Numbered from the stretch's first letter, positions 25,739 through 35,388 are shown. The stretch is 64,000 bases of DNA from Paenibacillus planticolens (GCF_013141725.1 NZ_WHNZ01000061.1:62001-126000), one strand, 5' to 3'. The notes: generated by a model not told the origin, from the sequence alone. Program-made: numbers and translations.

Positions 25739-26884
25739 TTAAAATCGAATAGACTCTGCAAAAGACCTGGCCCACGAATCCTGCTCATGAATAACATCCA
25801 GCTCGGGGTTTGAAATAGACTCATGCTTCTGTAAAGCAGCTTCGATCACTTGCTCAATTTGTAGAAACGTAATCTCGCCTTTGAGGAAACGGGCCACTGC
25901 GATTTCATTCGCAGCATTATATACCGTCGGTGTTGTTCCGCCTTGTCGGCCGCTCTCAAACGCCATTCGCAGGCACGGATACCGGCCATAATCCATCTCA
26001 CGGAAATGCAGCTTGCCGATGGAAGCCAAATCAAGCCGTTTCGTCGGTGTTGCGTAGCGGTCAGGATACGTTAATGCATACTGGATAGGCACGCGCATGT
26101 CCGGGTTGCCCAGCTGAGCGATAATGCTGTTGTCAACAAATTCAACATAGGAATGAATAACGCTTTCCGGATGAATCAGGACATCGATTTGATCATAAGA
26201 AAGATTGAACAGCCAGTGAGCCTCCATCACCTCAAGCCCTTTATTCACCATCGTCGCTGAATCGATTGTAATCTTAGCGCCCATCGACCAGTTCGGATGC
26301 TGCAAGGCTTGTTCAACCGTAACTCCTTCCAACTCCTCACGTGACCGGTCACGGAAGGAACCGCCGGAAGCCGTTAACGTAATTTTGGAAACTTGCGAAG
26401 CGTTTTCACCGTTAAGACATTGAAAAATCGCCGAATGCTCGCTGTCAATTGGAAGCAAAGCCACGCCCTTCTTGCGAGTTGCAGCGGTTACGATATGTCC
26501 CGCACTGACCAGCGTTTCTTTATTGGCAAGTCCGATATGTTTGCCGGCTTCAATTGCCGCAAGTGTGGGCTTTAGTCCCTGACTGCCTACCAAAGCCGTG
26601 ACAACTAAATCAGCGTCAGTTGCAGCGGCAACTTCAACAAGTCCTTCTTGGCCATATAGAACCTTCGTACTTGACGACACGTTCTTAATAACTTCGTCTG
26701 CTAGCTCCTTTGTTGCAAGAGAAACGAGTTTCGGGTTAAACTGTTTGATTTGTTCTATTAATAACTTTGTATTATAACCGCCGGATAAAGCTTCGACTTG
26801 AAATTTCTCCGGGGCATGTTGAACGATATCTAAGGTTTGCGTACCGATAGACCCTGTTGACCCTAAAATGGCAATTCGTTTCAT
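25739..26884 (-). CDS. dxr: 1-deoxy-D-xylulose 5-phosphate reductoisomerase
   Basis: Second enzyme of the MEP isoprenoid pathway, making MEP from DXP with NADPH, 381 residues. The NADPH motif GSTGSIGTQTLDIV is at the N-terminus; LLPIDSEHSAIFQCL, TASGGSF and NWSMGAKITIDSATMVNKGL are catalytic/metal motifs (about 145-235). ATG at 26884 follows GAGGTGG; a start eight codons upstream would overlap the cdsA end more closely and is less likely. It follows cdsA by 24 bases. Confidence 0.97.
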   Translation of the reverse strand: MKRIAILGSTGSIGTQTLDIVQHAPEKFQVEALSGGYNTKLLIEQIKQFNPKLVSLATKELADEVIKNVSSSTKVLYGQEGLVEVAAATDADLVVTALVGSQGLKPTLAAIEAGKHIGLANKETLVSAGHIVTAATRKKGVALLPIDSEHSAIFQCLNGENASQVSKITLTASGGSFRDRSREELEGVTVEQALQHPNWSMGAKITIDSATMVNKGLEVMEAHWLFNLSYDQIDVLIHPESVIHSYVEFVDNSIIAQLGNPDMRVPIQYALTYPDRYATPTKRLDLASIGKLHFREMDYGRYPCLRMAFESGRQGGTTPTVYNAANEIAVARFLKGEITFLQIEQVIEAALQKHESISNPELDVIHEQDSWARSFAESIRF

Positions 26885-26908
26885 CCTTTTCCACCTCGCC
26901 TGCGACAA

Positions 26909-27703
26909 TTACATAGGAACAATTCCGATTAAATAAATAAATGGAAACACGATTAGCCAGCTGTCCATCCGATCCAGCACACCGCCATGCCCGGGCAGCA
27001 ATGTCCCTGTATCTTTGATGCCTTTTACACGTTTGTAAGCAGACTGAATCAAATCGCCAACTTGTCCGACAACAGCGATCATGAAGCCGAGCGCCAATGC
27101 TTTGCCTATTCCAAGTAAATCCGGAGCGAACCAAGCGAATAGGAGTGCTGCAATCATGGAAATAACAACGCCGCCAATTGCCCCTTCAATTGATTTCTTA
27201 GGACTAATTTGCGGCCACAGCGGGTGTTTGCCTAGCTTGGAACCGACGAAGTAAGCGCCTGAATCCGAAGCCCATATACAAACAAAGACTAGGATTGTCC
27301 AGAACAAGCCGTGCTCTGCTAAACGCGCAGCAATCATATAATAGAAGCCAAAAGCAATATATACGACGCCTAACAAAATGACCGATACTTGATCGATCGT
27401 AATTTTATTTTTTGAAGCTACCGTAATGAATAGAAGTAAGAACATAACCAACCAAATCATCGCACTTGTAGAAATAGGCGCTGTTATCCCGGCGAATTCC
27501 CAAGGTATTGTCATATACAATAGTGCAATTAATCCAACAAAGCTTGTTAATTTATACTTCGAGTAGCCGTTCATTTGAAGATATTCCCGATATCCGAGAA
27601 TCGAGAGCAATACGATTAAACCTGCGTACCAATAACCGCCCAATACTAATAACGAAATAAAAACAAGCCCAGCAACGACCCCTGTGACGATCCTTTGTTT
27701 CAA
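26909..27703 (-). CDS. cdsA: Phosphatidate cytidylyltransferase
   Basis: Makes CDP-diacylglycerol from phosphatidate and CTP. The 264-residue integral membrane protein has about seven hydrophobic segments. The C-terminal third carries SDSGAYFVGSKLGKHPLWP, SPKKSIEGAIGG and the late DRMDSW, matching the CDS signature. The start is TTG at 27703, seven bases behind AGGAGG. It lies between uppS and dxr in the conserved lipid cluster. Confidence 0.95.
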   Translation of the reverse strand: MKQRIVTGVVAGLVFISLLVLGGYWYAGLIVLLSILGYREYLQMNGYSKYKLTSFVGLIALLYMTIPWEFAGITAPISTSAMIWLVMFLLLFITVASKNKITIDQVSVILLGVVYIAFGFYYMIAARLAEHGLFWTILVFVCIWASDSGAYFVGSKLGKHPLWPQISPKKSIEGAIGGVVISMIAALLFAWFAPDLLGIGKALALGFMIAVVGQVGDLIQSAYKRVKGIKDTGTLLPGHGGVLDRMDSWLIVFPFIYLIGIVPM

Positions 27704-27783
27704 GTTGAATCCTCCTAGATGTACAACTTCAAATCCGGCAGCAATTCGTTTGACATCACCGTCCGGGAGAATAGAAGGAGCGC

Positions 27784-28557
27784 TTACAGTCCTCCGTATC
27801 TTCTCCCGCGGCGTTGGTATTCAGCGATAGCCTGCATAAATAAGGATTCCGTGAATTCCGGCCAATAAGCCTCAGTAAACCACAGCTCTGAGTAAGCTAA
27901 TTGCCAAAGCAGAAAATTGCTAAGTCTCAACTCACCGCTCGTACGAATTAACAAATCAGGATCCGGCAAATCTGAAGTAAGCATATACGATGAAAAGCGC
28001 GCTTCATCCAACTCATCCGCCTGCAGCTTTCCGCTTTGTACGTCCCGCATCATATCCTGCACACCGGCGATTATTTCCTTGCGTCCGCCATAATTTAAGG
28101 CAAAGTTCAGAATGAGTCCTGTATTATTTTTCGTCCGTTCGATGGCTCCCTCAATCGCATTTAACGTATAGTCAGGCAAACCCTCTTTCCACCCCGTCAT
28201 TCGGATGCGGACATTATTCTCGATCAGCTCTTCTATCTCCAAAGGAAAAAACTCTTGTGGAAGCTTCATCAAAAATTCGACTTCTTCCTTGGGTCTTTTC
28301 CAATTCTCTGTAGAAAAAGCGTACATCGTCAATACTTTGACACCGATCTCATTAGCTGCCATCGTAATTTTCTTTACGTTTTTCATGCCGGAATGATGTC
28401 CCGCTACACGAGGTAAACCTCTTTGTTTCGCCCAACGGCCATTTCCATCCATAATGATAGCGACATGCGCAGGCACTTTGTCTCTTTCAATTTCTGGCAT
28501 AACGCCAGAAGCCGGCTGATCCTTCATTCCAAACCATTGCTTTAATCGCTTGAGCAC
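27784..28557 (-). CDS. uppS: Undecaprenyl diphosphate synthase
   Basis: A cis-prenyltransferase that makes the C55 carrier lipid for peptidoglycan. The 257-residue protein has the catalytic IIMDGNGRWAKQRG motif (Asp37), and later SDLPDPDLLIRTSGE and LWQLAYSELWF. I choose GTG at 28557, seven bases after GGGAGG; a TTG 15 bases upstream overlaps that site. A terminator lies only 28 bases upstream. Confidence 0.96.
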   Translation of the reverse strand: MLKRLKQWFGMKDQPASGVMPEIERDKVPAHVAIIMDGNGRWAKQRGLPRVAGHHSGMKNVKKITMAANEIGVKVLTMYAFSTENWKRPKEEVEFLMKLPQEFFPLEIEELIENNVRIRMTGWKEGLPDYTLNAIEGAIERTKNNTGLILNFALNYGGRKEIIAGVQDMMRDVQSGKLQADELDEARFSSYMLTSDLPDPDLLIRTSGELRLSNFLLWQLAYSELWFTEAYWPEFTESLFMQAIAEYQRRGRRYGGL

Positions 28558-28585
28558 TGTTGTTCCTCCCAACTAGGGAAAGATG

Positions 28586-28611
28586 AAAAACCCCCAGCGA
28601 CTACCCGGGGG
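28586..28611 (-). terminator. Intrinsic terminator between frr and uppS
   Basis: CCCCC/GGGGG stem with an 11-base loop followed by TTTTT, ten bases after the frr stop. It leaves too little room for a sigma-A promoter before uppS. Confidence 0.8.
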
Positions 28612-28621
28612 CATATCTATC

Positions 28622-29176
28622 TTATACTTCCATGATTTCTTTTTCTTTAGCAGCCAAAACTTTCTCAACTTCAGCTACGAATTTATCCGTAAACTTCTGG
28701 ATATCTTCCTGATGCTTACGGGACTCATCTTCAGAGATCCCTGCTTTTTCAAGCTTTTTGATCTCATCATTGGCATCGCGGCGAATGTTGCGGATAGCAA
28801 CTTTGGCCTCTTCGCCGAATTTCTTTGTCATTTTAACGAGATCCGTACGGCGTTCTTCCGTTAGAGCCGGGATGACAATACGAATAACGATACCATCGTT
28901 GGATGGCGTCAGTCCTAAATCAGATTTCATAATCGCTTTCTCGATTGAAGACATGGAGCTTTTGTCCCATGGTTGAATAAGCAAAGTACGTGAATCAGGT
29001 GTCGTTAAATTCGCCAGTTGATTCACCGGTGTCATTGCTCCGTAATATTCCACTTGAATACGATCCAATAAAGAAGGTGTAGCACGACCTGCGCGAAGCG
29101 AAGTCAAATCTCTTTTCAGTGCGCCGATGGCTTTATCCATACGGTCTTCTGCGTTCTTTTTCACTGCCTGTGGCAT
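28622..29176 (-). CDS. frr: Ribosome recycling factor
   Basis: Splits post-termination ribosomes with EF-G; 184 residues. It has [20 protein letters not shown] near the N-terminus and [20 protein letters not shown] and [15 protein letters not shown] in the three-helix bundle. The start is four bases after the pyrH stop, and the gene pair is probably co-transcribed. Confidence 0.97.
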   Translation of the reverse strand: MPQAVKKNAEDRMDKAIGALKRDLTSLRAGRATPSLLDRIQVEYYGAMTPVNQLANLTTPDSRTLLIQPWDKSSMSSIEKAIMKSDLGLTPSNDGIVIRIVIPALTEERRTDLVKMTKKFGEEAKVAIRNIRRDANDEIKKLEKAGISEDESRKHQEDIQKFTDKFVAEVEKVLAAKEKEIMEV

Positions 29177-29179
29177 CGA

Positions 29180-29989
<810 letters not shown>

Positions 29990-29992
29990 CTA

Positions 29993-30643
29993 TTATAGTT
30001 TAACTTGGGACATAACTTCTTCTGCAAAGTTCTCTTGTTTTTTCTCAAGGCCTTCACCAAGAGCAAAACGTACGAAACGACGAATGGAGATGTTCTCGCC
30101 GATTGTAGCGATTTTCTCGTTCAACAGTTGCTCGATTGTTTTGTCTGGATCTTTAATGAAGGACTGTTCCATCAAGCAGAACTCTTCGTAGTATTTACCG
30201 ATGCGGCCTTCAACCATTTTATCAACGATTTTTTCAGGCTTGCCTTCGTTCAAAGCTTGGTTGCGAAGAATTTCTTTCTCTTTGTCCAAAGCTTCTGTCG
30301 GCACTTCTTCACGACGCACGTAAATCGGGCTTGCAGCCGCGATGTGCATAGCGATGTCTCTGCAGAAAGATTTGAATTGATCTGTTTTACCAACGAAGTC
30401 AGTTTCACAGTTAATTTCAACAAGCACGCCTACTTTACCGCCAGCATGGATGTAAGATTCAACGGCACCTTCTGTAGCAATACGTCCAGCTTTATTCGCT
30501 GCAGCAGAAAGACCTTTCTCACGAAGCAGTTCTCCTGCTTTCGTCAAATCACCATTTGCTTCTTCAAGCGCTTTTTTGCAATCCAACATTCCTGCGCCTG
30601 TTTTTTCACGTAATTCTTTCACTTGTGCTGCTGTAACTGCCAT
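29993..30643 (-). CDS. tsf: Elongation factor Ts, short form
   Basis: Nucleotide-exchange factor for EF-Tu. UBA-like N-terminal domain (1-50: [19 protein letters not shown]), then the TDFV contact motif at 81-84. At 216 residues it is much shorter than the roughly 290 of B. subtilis or E. coli, resembling the compact Thermus/chloroplast-like form with part of the dimerisation region missing. There is no sign of a frameshift: the C-terminus ([19 protein letters not shown]) is intact. It follows rpsB across a terminator. Confidence 0.95.
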   Translation of the reverse strand: MAVTAAQVKELREKTGAGMLDCKKALEEANGDLTKAGELLREKGLSAAANKAGRIATEGAVESYIHAGGKVGVLVEINCETDFVGKTDQFKSFCRDIAMHIAAASPIYVRREEVPTEALDKEKEILRNQALNEGKPEKIVDKMVEGRIGKYYEEFCLMEQSFIKDPDKTIEQLLNEKIATIGENISIRRFVRFALGEGLEKKQENFAEEVMSQVKL

Positions 30644-30688
30644 TGAAAGAAACCTCCCGTTAGTTGTTTAATATGTACTGCACTTTTT

Positions 30689-30732
30689 AAAAAAAGGGTG
30701 GTGACAGGCTGTTACACCTTCCAACCACCCTT
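30689..30732 (-). terminator. Intrinsic terminator between rpsB and tsf
   Basis: A 9-bp stem AAGGGTGGT/ACCACCCTT with a 21-base loop, followed by TTTTTTT. It ends about 45 bases before the tsf start, so it may act as an attenuator. Confidence 0.85.
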
Positions 30733-30748
30733 TTCATGTTCCTATAAA

Positions 30749-31447
30749 TTAAGCTGTTGTTTGTTCGCCTTGGTGTGCTTCGATAACTGCATCAGCAATT
30801 TTCGCTGTAAGCAATTTAACTGCACGAATCGCATCATCGTTACCTGGGATCACGTAGTCGATCTCGTCTGGATCACAGTTCGTATCAACGATACCAACGA
30901 TTGGGATACCCAATTTACGAGCTTCTGCAACAGCAATACGCTCTTTACGTGGATCGATAATGAATAGTGCGCTAGGCAAAGATTTCATGTTTTTGATTCC
31001 GCCCAAGAATTTCTCAAGACGCTCTTTCTCTTTACGGAGAATGATAACTTCTTTCTTAGGAAGAACTTCGAATGTACCGTCCTCTTCCCATCTTTCAAGA
31101 GTTTTCAAACGGTCAATACGCTTTTGAATCGTTTGGAAGTTAGTAAGCGTTCCACCCAACCAACGTTGGTTGATGAAGAACATTCCGCAACGCTCTGCTT
31201 CTTCAGCAACGGAATCTTGCGCTTGTTTCTTAGTTCCAACGAAAAGGATTGTGCCATTATCTTCAGATACGGATTTAACAAAGTTGTATGCTTCTTCAAC
31301 TTTTTTAACCGTTTTTTGTAGGTCGATAATGTAAATTCCGTTTCTTTCAGTAAAAATGTACTTGTCCATTTTCGGATTCCAACGACGTGTTTGGTGACCG
31401 AAATGTACGCCAGCTTCTAAAAGCTGTTTCATGGAGATAACTGCCAT
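30749..31447 (-). CDS. rpsB: 30S ribosomal protein S2
   Basis: Late-assembling 30S protein, 232 residues. [38 protein letters not shown] and [15 protein letters not shown] are S2 signatures. ATG at 31447 follows GAGGAGGG; a TTG six bases upstream is unlikely. It has its own promoter and a leader with a strong hairpin. Confidence 0.98.
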   Translation of the reverse strand: MAVISMKQLLEAGVHFGHQTRRWNPKMDKYIFTERNGIYIIDLQKTVKKVEEAYNFVKSVSEDNGTILFVGTKKQAQDSVAEEAERCGMFFINQRWLGGTLTNFQTIQKRIDRLKTLERWEEDGTFEVLPKKEVIILRKEKERLEKFLGGIKNMKSLPSALFIIDPRKERIAVAEARKLGIPIVGIVDTNCDPDEIDYVIPGNDDAIRAVKLLTAKIADAVIEAHQGEQTTA

Positions 31448-31500
31448 CCCCAATCCCTCCTCTAAAATGGTTTATTTGGTATCCGCCGCCTGTCGCATCT

Positions 31501-31537
31501 TTGCATAAAACTTACCAAAGTAAGCACCATTATGCAA
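31501..31537 (-). promoter_or_regulatory. Stem-loop in the rpsB 5' leader
   Basis: TTGCATAA/TTATGCAA outer 8-bp stem enclosing CTTAC/GTAAG with a TTTG loop, in the roughly 115-base leader between promoter and rpsB. No T-run follows, so it is not a terminator. A protein-binding autoregulatory site is possible (S2 is autogenously controlled in some bacteria), but that is inference. Confidence 0.5.
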
Positions 31538-31570
31538 ATTGACTGGCGTGAGTTTTTAACACCGTGAATA

Positions 31571-31599
31571 AATATACCACAACTCAAATCCCTATGCAA
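31571..31599 (-). promoter_or_regulatory. Sigma-A promoter of rpsB
   Basis: TTGCAT (31594-31599), 17-base spacer, TATATT (31571-31576) on the minus strand. It is the only good promoter between the fla/che terminator and rpsB. Confidence 0.7.
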
Positions 31600-31604
31600 C
31601 CTTT

Positions 31605-31618
31605 TGTCGAGATCGACA
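31605..31618. repeat. Inverted repeat directly upstream of the rpsB -35
   Basis: TGTCGA-GA-TCGACA, two perfect 6-base arms with a 2-base centre, ending five bases before the -35. Its size and place suit an operator or activator site. The arms resemble half of a Spo0A box (TGTCGAA), though neither arm is a full match. Confidence 0.4.
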
Positions 31619-31648
31619 TTAAGCTCTATAACGGGATGTCCGGAAGCG

Positions 31649-31681
31649 AAAAAAATAAAAATAGACCTTTGGGAAAAGATC
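31649..31681 (-). terminator. Intrinsic terminator of the fla/che operon
   Basis: GATCTTT/AAAGGTC 7-bp stem (one G-U), four-base loop, then a T-rich tract with a run of eight. It lies 16 bases after the last gene of the operon. Confidence 0.8.
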
Positions 31682-31696
31682 CATTTGAGCGCCTAT

Positions 31697-32203
31697 TTAT
31701 TGGGCTGTTATTAAATTGGTTACGACTTGTTGCATATCTACTTGGCCTTCAAAAACATGAAAACCAACTTGCAGCTTGGTGTTACCGCCTTGCTTCTGAA
31801 GCTCTGTTGCGAACGCCTTACGGTCGGTGATCAGTCCGGATTTCACGAGCAGCTCGGCGACGGCCGTTGCGTCAAGATTGGGCTGAACATAAATAACCGT
31901 TCTATTTACGGTTTCAACTTTAGGCGGTTCTTGCGCCTTTGCTGCAGCCAGCTTGTCCGTTTCTTCTTTCACCTTTTTTTGAACGGCGGCATCCAATTCT
32001 GTCTGCGTATACACCTTCGCGTTTTTATCGAAAACTTGATAATACTTGGCGGCTTCCTCTTTCAATTTGGTCGGATCCATTTCTTCGAGAGCTAAGCTGG
32101 ATGGACCGGGGGCGCTTGCCCGGACTGACATAAGTTGAAGCAGCAGAGCCCCAACAATGATGCCAGTTCCGATTCCTAACATATATGAACGATTTTTAAA
32201 CAC
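31697..32203 (-). CDS. Membrane-anchored protein with MltG/YceG-like C-terminal segment
   Basis: 168 residues. One hydrophobic segment at about 8-25 is followed by a charged helical linker (about 40-95), then a C-terminal region (about 108-165) reading VIYVQPNLDATAVAELLVKSGLI. That resembles the small LysM-like N-terminal lobe of MltG endolytic transglycosylases; the catalytic YceG domain is missing. The start is GTG at 32203 behind GAGGAG and overlaps the SwrB-like gene by eight bases, so it belongs to the end of the fla/che operon. Function unknown; a peptidoglycan- or membrane-associated role is a guess from the fold. Confidence 0.6.
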   Translation of the reverse strand: MFKNRSYMLGIGTGIIVGALLLQLMSVRASAPGPSSLALEEMDPTKLKEEAAKYYQVFDKNAKVYTQTELDAAVQKKVKEETDKLAAAKAQEPPKVETVNRTVIYVQPNLDATAVAELLVKSGLITDRKAFATELQKQGGNTKLQVGFHVFEGQVDMQQVVTNLITAQ

Positions 32204-32780
32204 GGGTCCGCTCCTCCTGTCGGGAAAGCTGGAGGATCAAACTGACCTCACCTTTATTCATCCCTAGTTTCTTAGCGATCGCTTCCACACCTTTTCCTTG
32301 ATCATGCAAAGAAAAAAGCTCGGCATATCTGCTTTTCATACTCAATCCCGAATACACTTGCTCTTTGGCGGCGGTTGGCTCGACAGCTGTAGCAGGGTCC
32401 AAGGAAGGGGACGCAGCCGCGGCAACTTGGTGACCAAACGCTTGATTAATAGAAGCAATAGAAGCGGCATTCACTTGTTCATTAACATGTACTTTCGTTA
32501 ACTCTTGTGAAAGCTCCTGTTTTTGCTTTTCCAAAGTTTCCAGCCTGTTTGCCAGCTTGGCAAGCTCAACTTCGTAATCTTGCTTCGTCTTCGAAAACAA
32601 GTCCAGCAGCGATTGATTCTGCTCGTCCATTTCCGCTGCAAAGTGCTCTATCGTTTCCTCAATCTCCTGAACAACATTCAGCTTCCCGGAGGCTGTTTCT
32701 TGTTCCTTCGGCAGAAATCGCGCGTAGACAATCAAGACCAAGCCTAAAAGTACGACATACATCCACGGCTGCATGGCCAC
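32196..32780 (-). CDS. SwrB/YlxL-like membrane protein
   Basis: 194 residues: a single N-terminal membrane segment (about 6-23), a long acidic coiled coil (about 35-95), a low-complexity Ala/Pro linker, and a C-terminal helix-turn-helix-like tail (HDQGKGVEAIAKKLGMNKGE), the pattern of the DUF6115/SwrB group. B. subtilis SwrB lies at this same place after sigD and promotes flagellar export-apparatus activation. Sequence similarity is at the level of layout and tail, so I leave the symbol open. GTG at 32780 follows AAGGTG. Confidence 0.65.
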   Translation of the reverse strand: MAMQPWMYVVLLGLVLIVYARFLPKEQETASGKLNVVQEIEETIEHFAAEMDEQNQSLLDLFSKTKQDYEVELAKLANRLETLEKQKQELSQELTKVHVNEQVNAASIASINQAFGHQVAAAASPSLDPATAVEPTAAKEQVYSGLSMKSRYAELFSLHDQGKGVEAIAKKLGMNKGEVSLILQLSRQEERTRV

Positions 32781-32815
32781 CTGTGTTCACCTTTTTCTAT
32801 TAATGAGATAATGCT

Positions 32816-33139
32816 TTATAAAGATAGATCTATATGATGCCCTTTGTATGGGTGATTCGGCAGATGATCAGGTTCAGATGAGCTTGAGGGCGACAGTTTT
32901 CCGCCTTTGGATTTCCGTTCAGACATTTGCTGCTTCTGCCCGCCATGATCTTTGATATCCGCACGCGCGCTTTCTTCAAGCTTACTGCTGCGGTGCCGAT
33001 CCTTCTCTGTGGATTGAGCCGCTTGATTCTCTAAGATCGTTTCATCCTGACGCGGTTTCTGCATCAGTTGATTCTGCCGAATCCCTGCCTCATCGTTCTT
33101 GTGAACAGCGAACTGTAAATCGATGGCCTTCAAACTCAT
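32816..33139 (-). CDS. Uncharacterised hydrophilic protein of the fla/che operon
   Basis: 107 residues, very polar, rich in Gln, Lys, Ser, Asp and Glu, with no membrane segment or cysteine. The N-terminus MSLKAIDLQFAVHKNDEAG and the C-terminus HPYKGHHIDLSL look more ordered than the middle, which is probably disordered. The ATG at 33139 has GGAGAGGG upstream, and the gene lies 18 bases after fapA and 35 before the SwrB-like gene, so it is probably translated. I do not recognise a family with a known function. Confidence 0.6.
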   Translation of the reverse strand: MSLKAIDLQFAVHKNDEAGIRQNQLMQKPRQDETILENQAAQSTEKDRHRSSKLEESARADIKDHGGQKQQMSERKSKGGKLSPSSSSEPDHLPNHPYKGHHIDLSL

Positions 33140-33157
33140 CGCTTACCCTCTCCTTCA

Positions 33158-34567
33158 CTACACAGTGGCGCTCATCGAAATATCACCGTCGACTAGACGG
33201 AATGTCATACGGTTTGTTGGATCTTTGATGAATTTGGTATAACGGCCAATGACGATTTTGGTTCCCCCATATATGGTGGACAAAACTTCGATTTTCGCCT
33301 TTTCAGAGTCTTCTAACGATTTTTCAATCTCAAGAATACGTTCCTTAATCGTATTTTGCTCTTCGATGCTTTGTTTTCTCGTATGATTCAGCTTAACGCG
33401 CATCGCTACTTTATCCGGGGTAAGTTGTCCCGCAGCGGCTAATGAATCCAGCAGCGTGAGCGCTTTATCTGTCTTATCCATATTTTCCATATAGACTCTG
33501 AGCTGATTCCGCAAATGGATCATTTCATTACGGAGTTCTGGCAGCACACCTACTTCAATTACGGTTGCCGTTGACATCGAATTCCCGATCGTACGTGCGG
33601 TTACACGCTCCCCAGCTTGGATGATGCCTCCGACAATGAGACCTTTCGCACCGTTGCAGTTAACTGCTTTTCCCGCTCTAATCGTGGAATGCATGATACT
33701 TTGTGAGACTCTTAATTCACCGGAGACTTCAACAGTAGCATCCTGAATAAAAGAGCTTTTCACATTTTTGCCGGCCTTGACGTGTGCTTTATTTTGGCCG
33801 ACGATGCCGGCATTAATTTCGATTGAACCTTCCGCTTCAAGTTCTGCGGCTTCTACGCCGCCTGTCACACGAATATCGCCCGCAGCACGAATTTTAAATC
33901 CGGGCAAAACATTTCCACGAACAACGACAGTTCCGATAAAATCGATATTTCCAATATTATAATCTACATTTCCATTTACTTCGTAAACGGGAAACACATT
34001 TATCTTATCGCGGTCTGTTCGAACAACCATCCCGTCAATCAAAGAATAAAGCCCCATTTGTTCAGCGTCTGCAATGACATTCTTACCTATTTTGAAACGC
34101 GCCTCTTTCCCTGCTTTCGTAAAAATCGTCTCACCGGTTACCGCGCGTCCGGGAGTGCCTTCGGTAGCCAAATAGCGCTGACCGATCAGTTGTCCTTTTT
34201 TTACATTATGTAGGGAAACCACTTCTTTATAATTTACCCTGCCGTCGTCCAGCTCTAGAGGTTTTTTATCATTTTCATCAAAATCAAAAATATAAGTAAT
34301 ATAGCCGTTTGCACCTGGCTCTGCCTTCGTCCCTTCGGCAATAACCAGTTTTTGATTATAAAAAGGCTTCGGATTACCTGCGATTTGAGCAAGCAGCTGG
34401 CGATTCAAACCATGAACGATGTGATTTTTCTGAGCTAACTCTTCCAATTGAGCGTTGGTTACTTTAAAGCTATCATCTATGTTGCTAATTAACAAATATG
34501 CTGACAGTTTATCATCTGAGATGGAAATATTGATATAATAATCTAAAGGCATGTTCCTCTCAAGCAT
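33158..34567 (-). CDS. fapA: FapA (DUF342) family beta-helix protein
   Basis: 469 residues. The central part (about 200-350) is a right-handed parallel beta-helix pattern (GNVDYNIGNIDFIGTVVVRG, then repeated G-D/E-V-x-V steps), typical of DUF342/FapA. A coiled coil follows (about 355-430, LRNEMIHLRNQLRVYMENMD). FapA proteins are implicated in polarity, envelope or flagellar processes in several bacteria; here it sits directly after sigD, and the role is unproven. The start at 34567 follows GGGTGGG; an ATG 15 bases later is possible. Confidence 0.75.
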   Translation of the reverse strand: MLERNMPLDYYINISISDDKLSAYLLISNIDDSFKVTNAQLEELAQKNHIVHGLNRQLLAQIAGNPKPFYNQKLVIAEGTKAEPGANGYITYIFDFDENDKKPLELDDGRVNYKEVVSLHNVKKGQLIGQRYLATEGTPGRAVTGETIFTKAGKEARFKIGKNVIADAEQMGLYSLIDGMVVRTDRDKINVFPVYEVNGNVDYNIGNIDFIGTVVVRGNVLPGFKIRAAGDIRVTGGVEAAELEAEGSIEINAGIVGQNKAHVKAGKNVKSSFIQDATVEVSGELRVSQSIMHSTIRAGKAVNCNGAKGLIVGGIIQAGERVTARTIGNSMSTATVIEVGVLPELRNEMIHLRNQLRVYMENMDKTDKALTLLDSLAAAGQLTPDKVAMRVKLNHTRKQSIEEQNTIKERILEIEKSLEDSEKAKIEVLSTIYGGTKIVIGRYTKFIKDPTNRMTFRLVDGDISMSATV

Positions 34568-34599
34568 GGAATCCCACCCTTCAACTTCACCAATTTATT

Positions 34600-35388
34600 T
34601 TAGATATCTTGAAATAACTGATTCTTAAGACGGCTAAGCACGCCTTTCAAACGAAGAATCGCTTTGGAATGCAGCTGCGAAATACGCGAAGGAGATAAGC
34701 TCATAACCTCTGCGATCTCACTCAAAGATAGCTCTTCGAAATAAAACAACGAAACCACAGTGCGTTCTTTCTCGGTCAAACGCTCGATCGCTTTTGCAAG
34801 TGAATCTTTCAAAAAGAACTCATTCACCTGAAACTCCGGGTTTTTGGCCTTTTCATCGACAAGCAGCGAAAGCCGCGTTTCCGAATCTTCCTCCCGGATA
34901 GGATCATCAATGGAGCACACCGTCGTAATGGAAATATCCTGAAGCATTTGCTGAAAATCCTGCTCGGATACCTGCAAATAGTCGCTGATCTCGGCATCCG
35001 TAACGGAACGCAGATACTGTTGTTCAAGCTTTTGATAAGCATCTTCAACCTTTTTGGCCTTTTCCCTCACGGAACGTGGAACCCAATCTCCTTGTCTTAG
35101 CCCATCGATGATAGAGCCGCGGATGCGCCATGAAGCATAGGTTTCAAATTGCAGACCTCGGGCATAGTCAAATTTCTCAACGGCATCAATAAGACCCATC
35201 ACGCCATAGCTGGACAGGTCCTCTTTCGAAACACTTTTGGGCAGTCCAATGGCAAGACGACCGGAAACATAATCGACTAAAGGCAAGTAACTCTCAATCA
35301 GTGCCTGTTTAGCGGGAATCCAGCCGTGCTCCTTCCACTGCATCCATAAGTCGTAATTCGCTAGTTGCGATTGCTTTTGTTCGATCAT
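34600..35388 (-). CDS. sigD: RNA polymerase sigma factor SigD (sigma-28, FliA/WhiG family)
   Basis: Directs transcription of late flagellar, motility and autolysin genes. 262 residues: region 2 (FDYARGLQFETYASWRIRGS, about 80-100), DGLRQGDWVPRSVREKAKKV, region 3, and region 4 with LTEKERTVVSLFYFEELSLSE (about 200-220). It is normally held by FlgM until the hook is complete; flgM is not in the window. As the near-distal gene of a 31-kb operon, its expression is sensitive to operon polarity, as described in B. subtilis. Confidence 0.95.
   Translation of the reverse strand: MIEQKQSQLANYDLWMQWKEHGWIPAKQALIESYLPLVDYVSGRLAIGLPKSVSKEDLSSYGVMGLIDAVEKFDYARGLQFETYASWRIRGSIIDGLRQGDWVPRSVREKAKKVEDAYQKLEQQYLRSVTDAEISDYLQVSEQDFQQMLQDISITTVCSIDDPIREEDSETRLSLLVDEKAKNPEFQVNEFFLKDSLAKAIERLTEKERTVVSLFYFEELSLSEIAEVMSLSPSRISQLHSKAILRLKGVLSRLKNQLFQDI

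Noticed and set aside
29993-30643. tsf as a truncated pseudogene
   Set aside because: Both N- and C-terminal domains are intact and the next gene, terminator and spacing are normal; a compact EF-Ts is the better reading.
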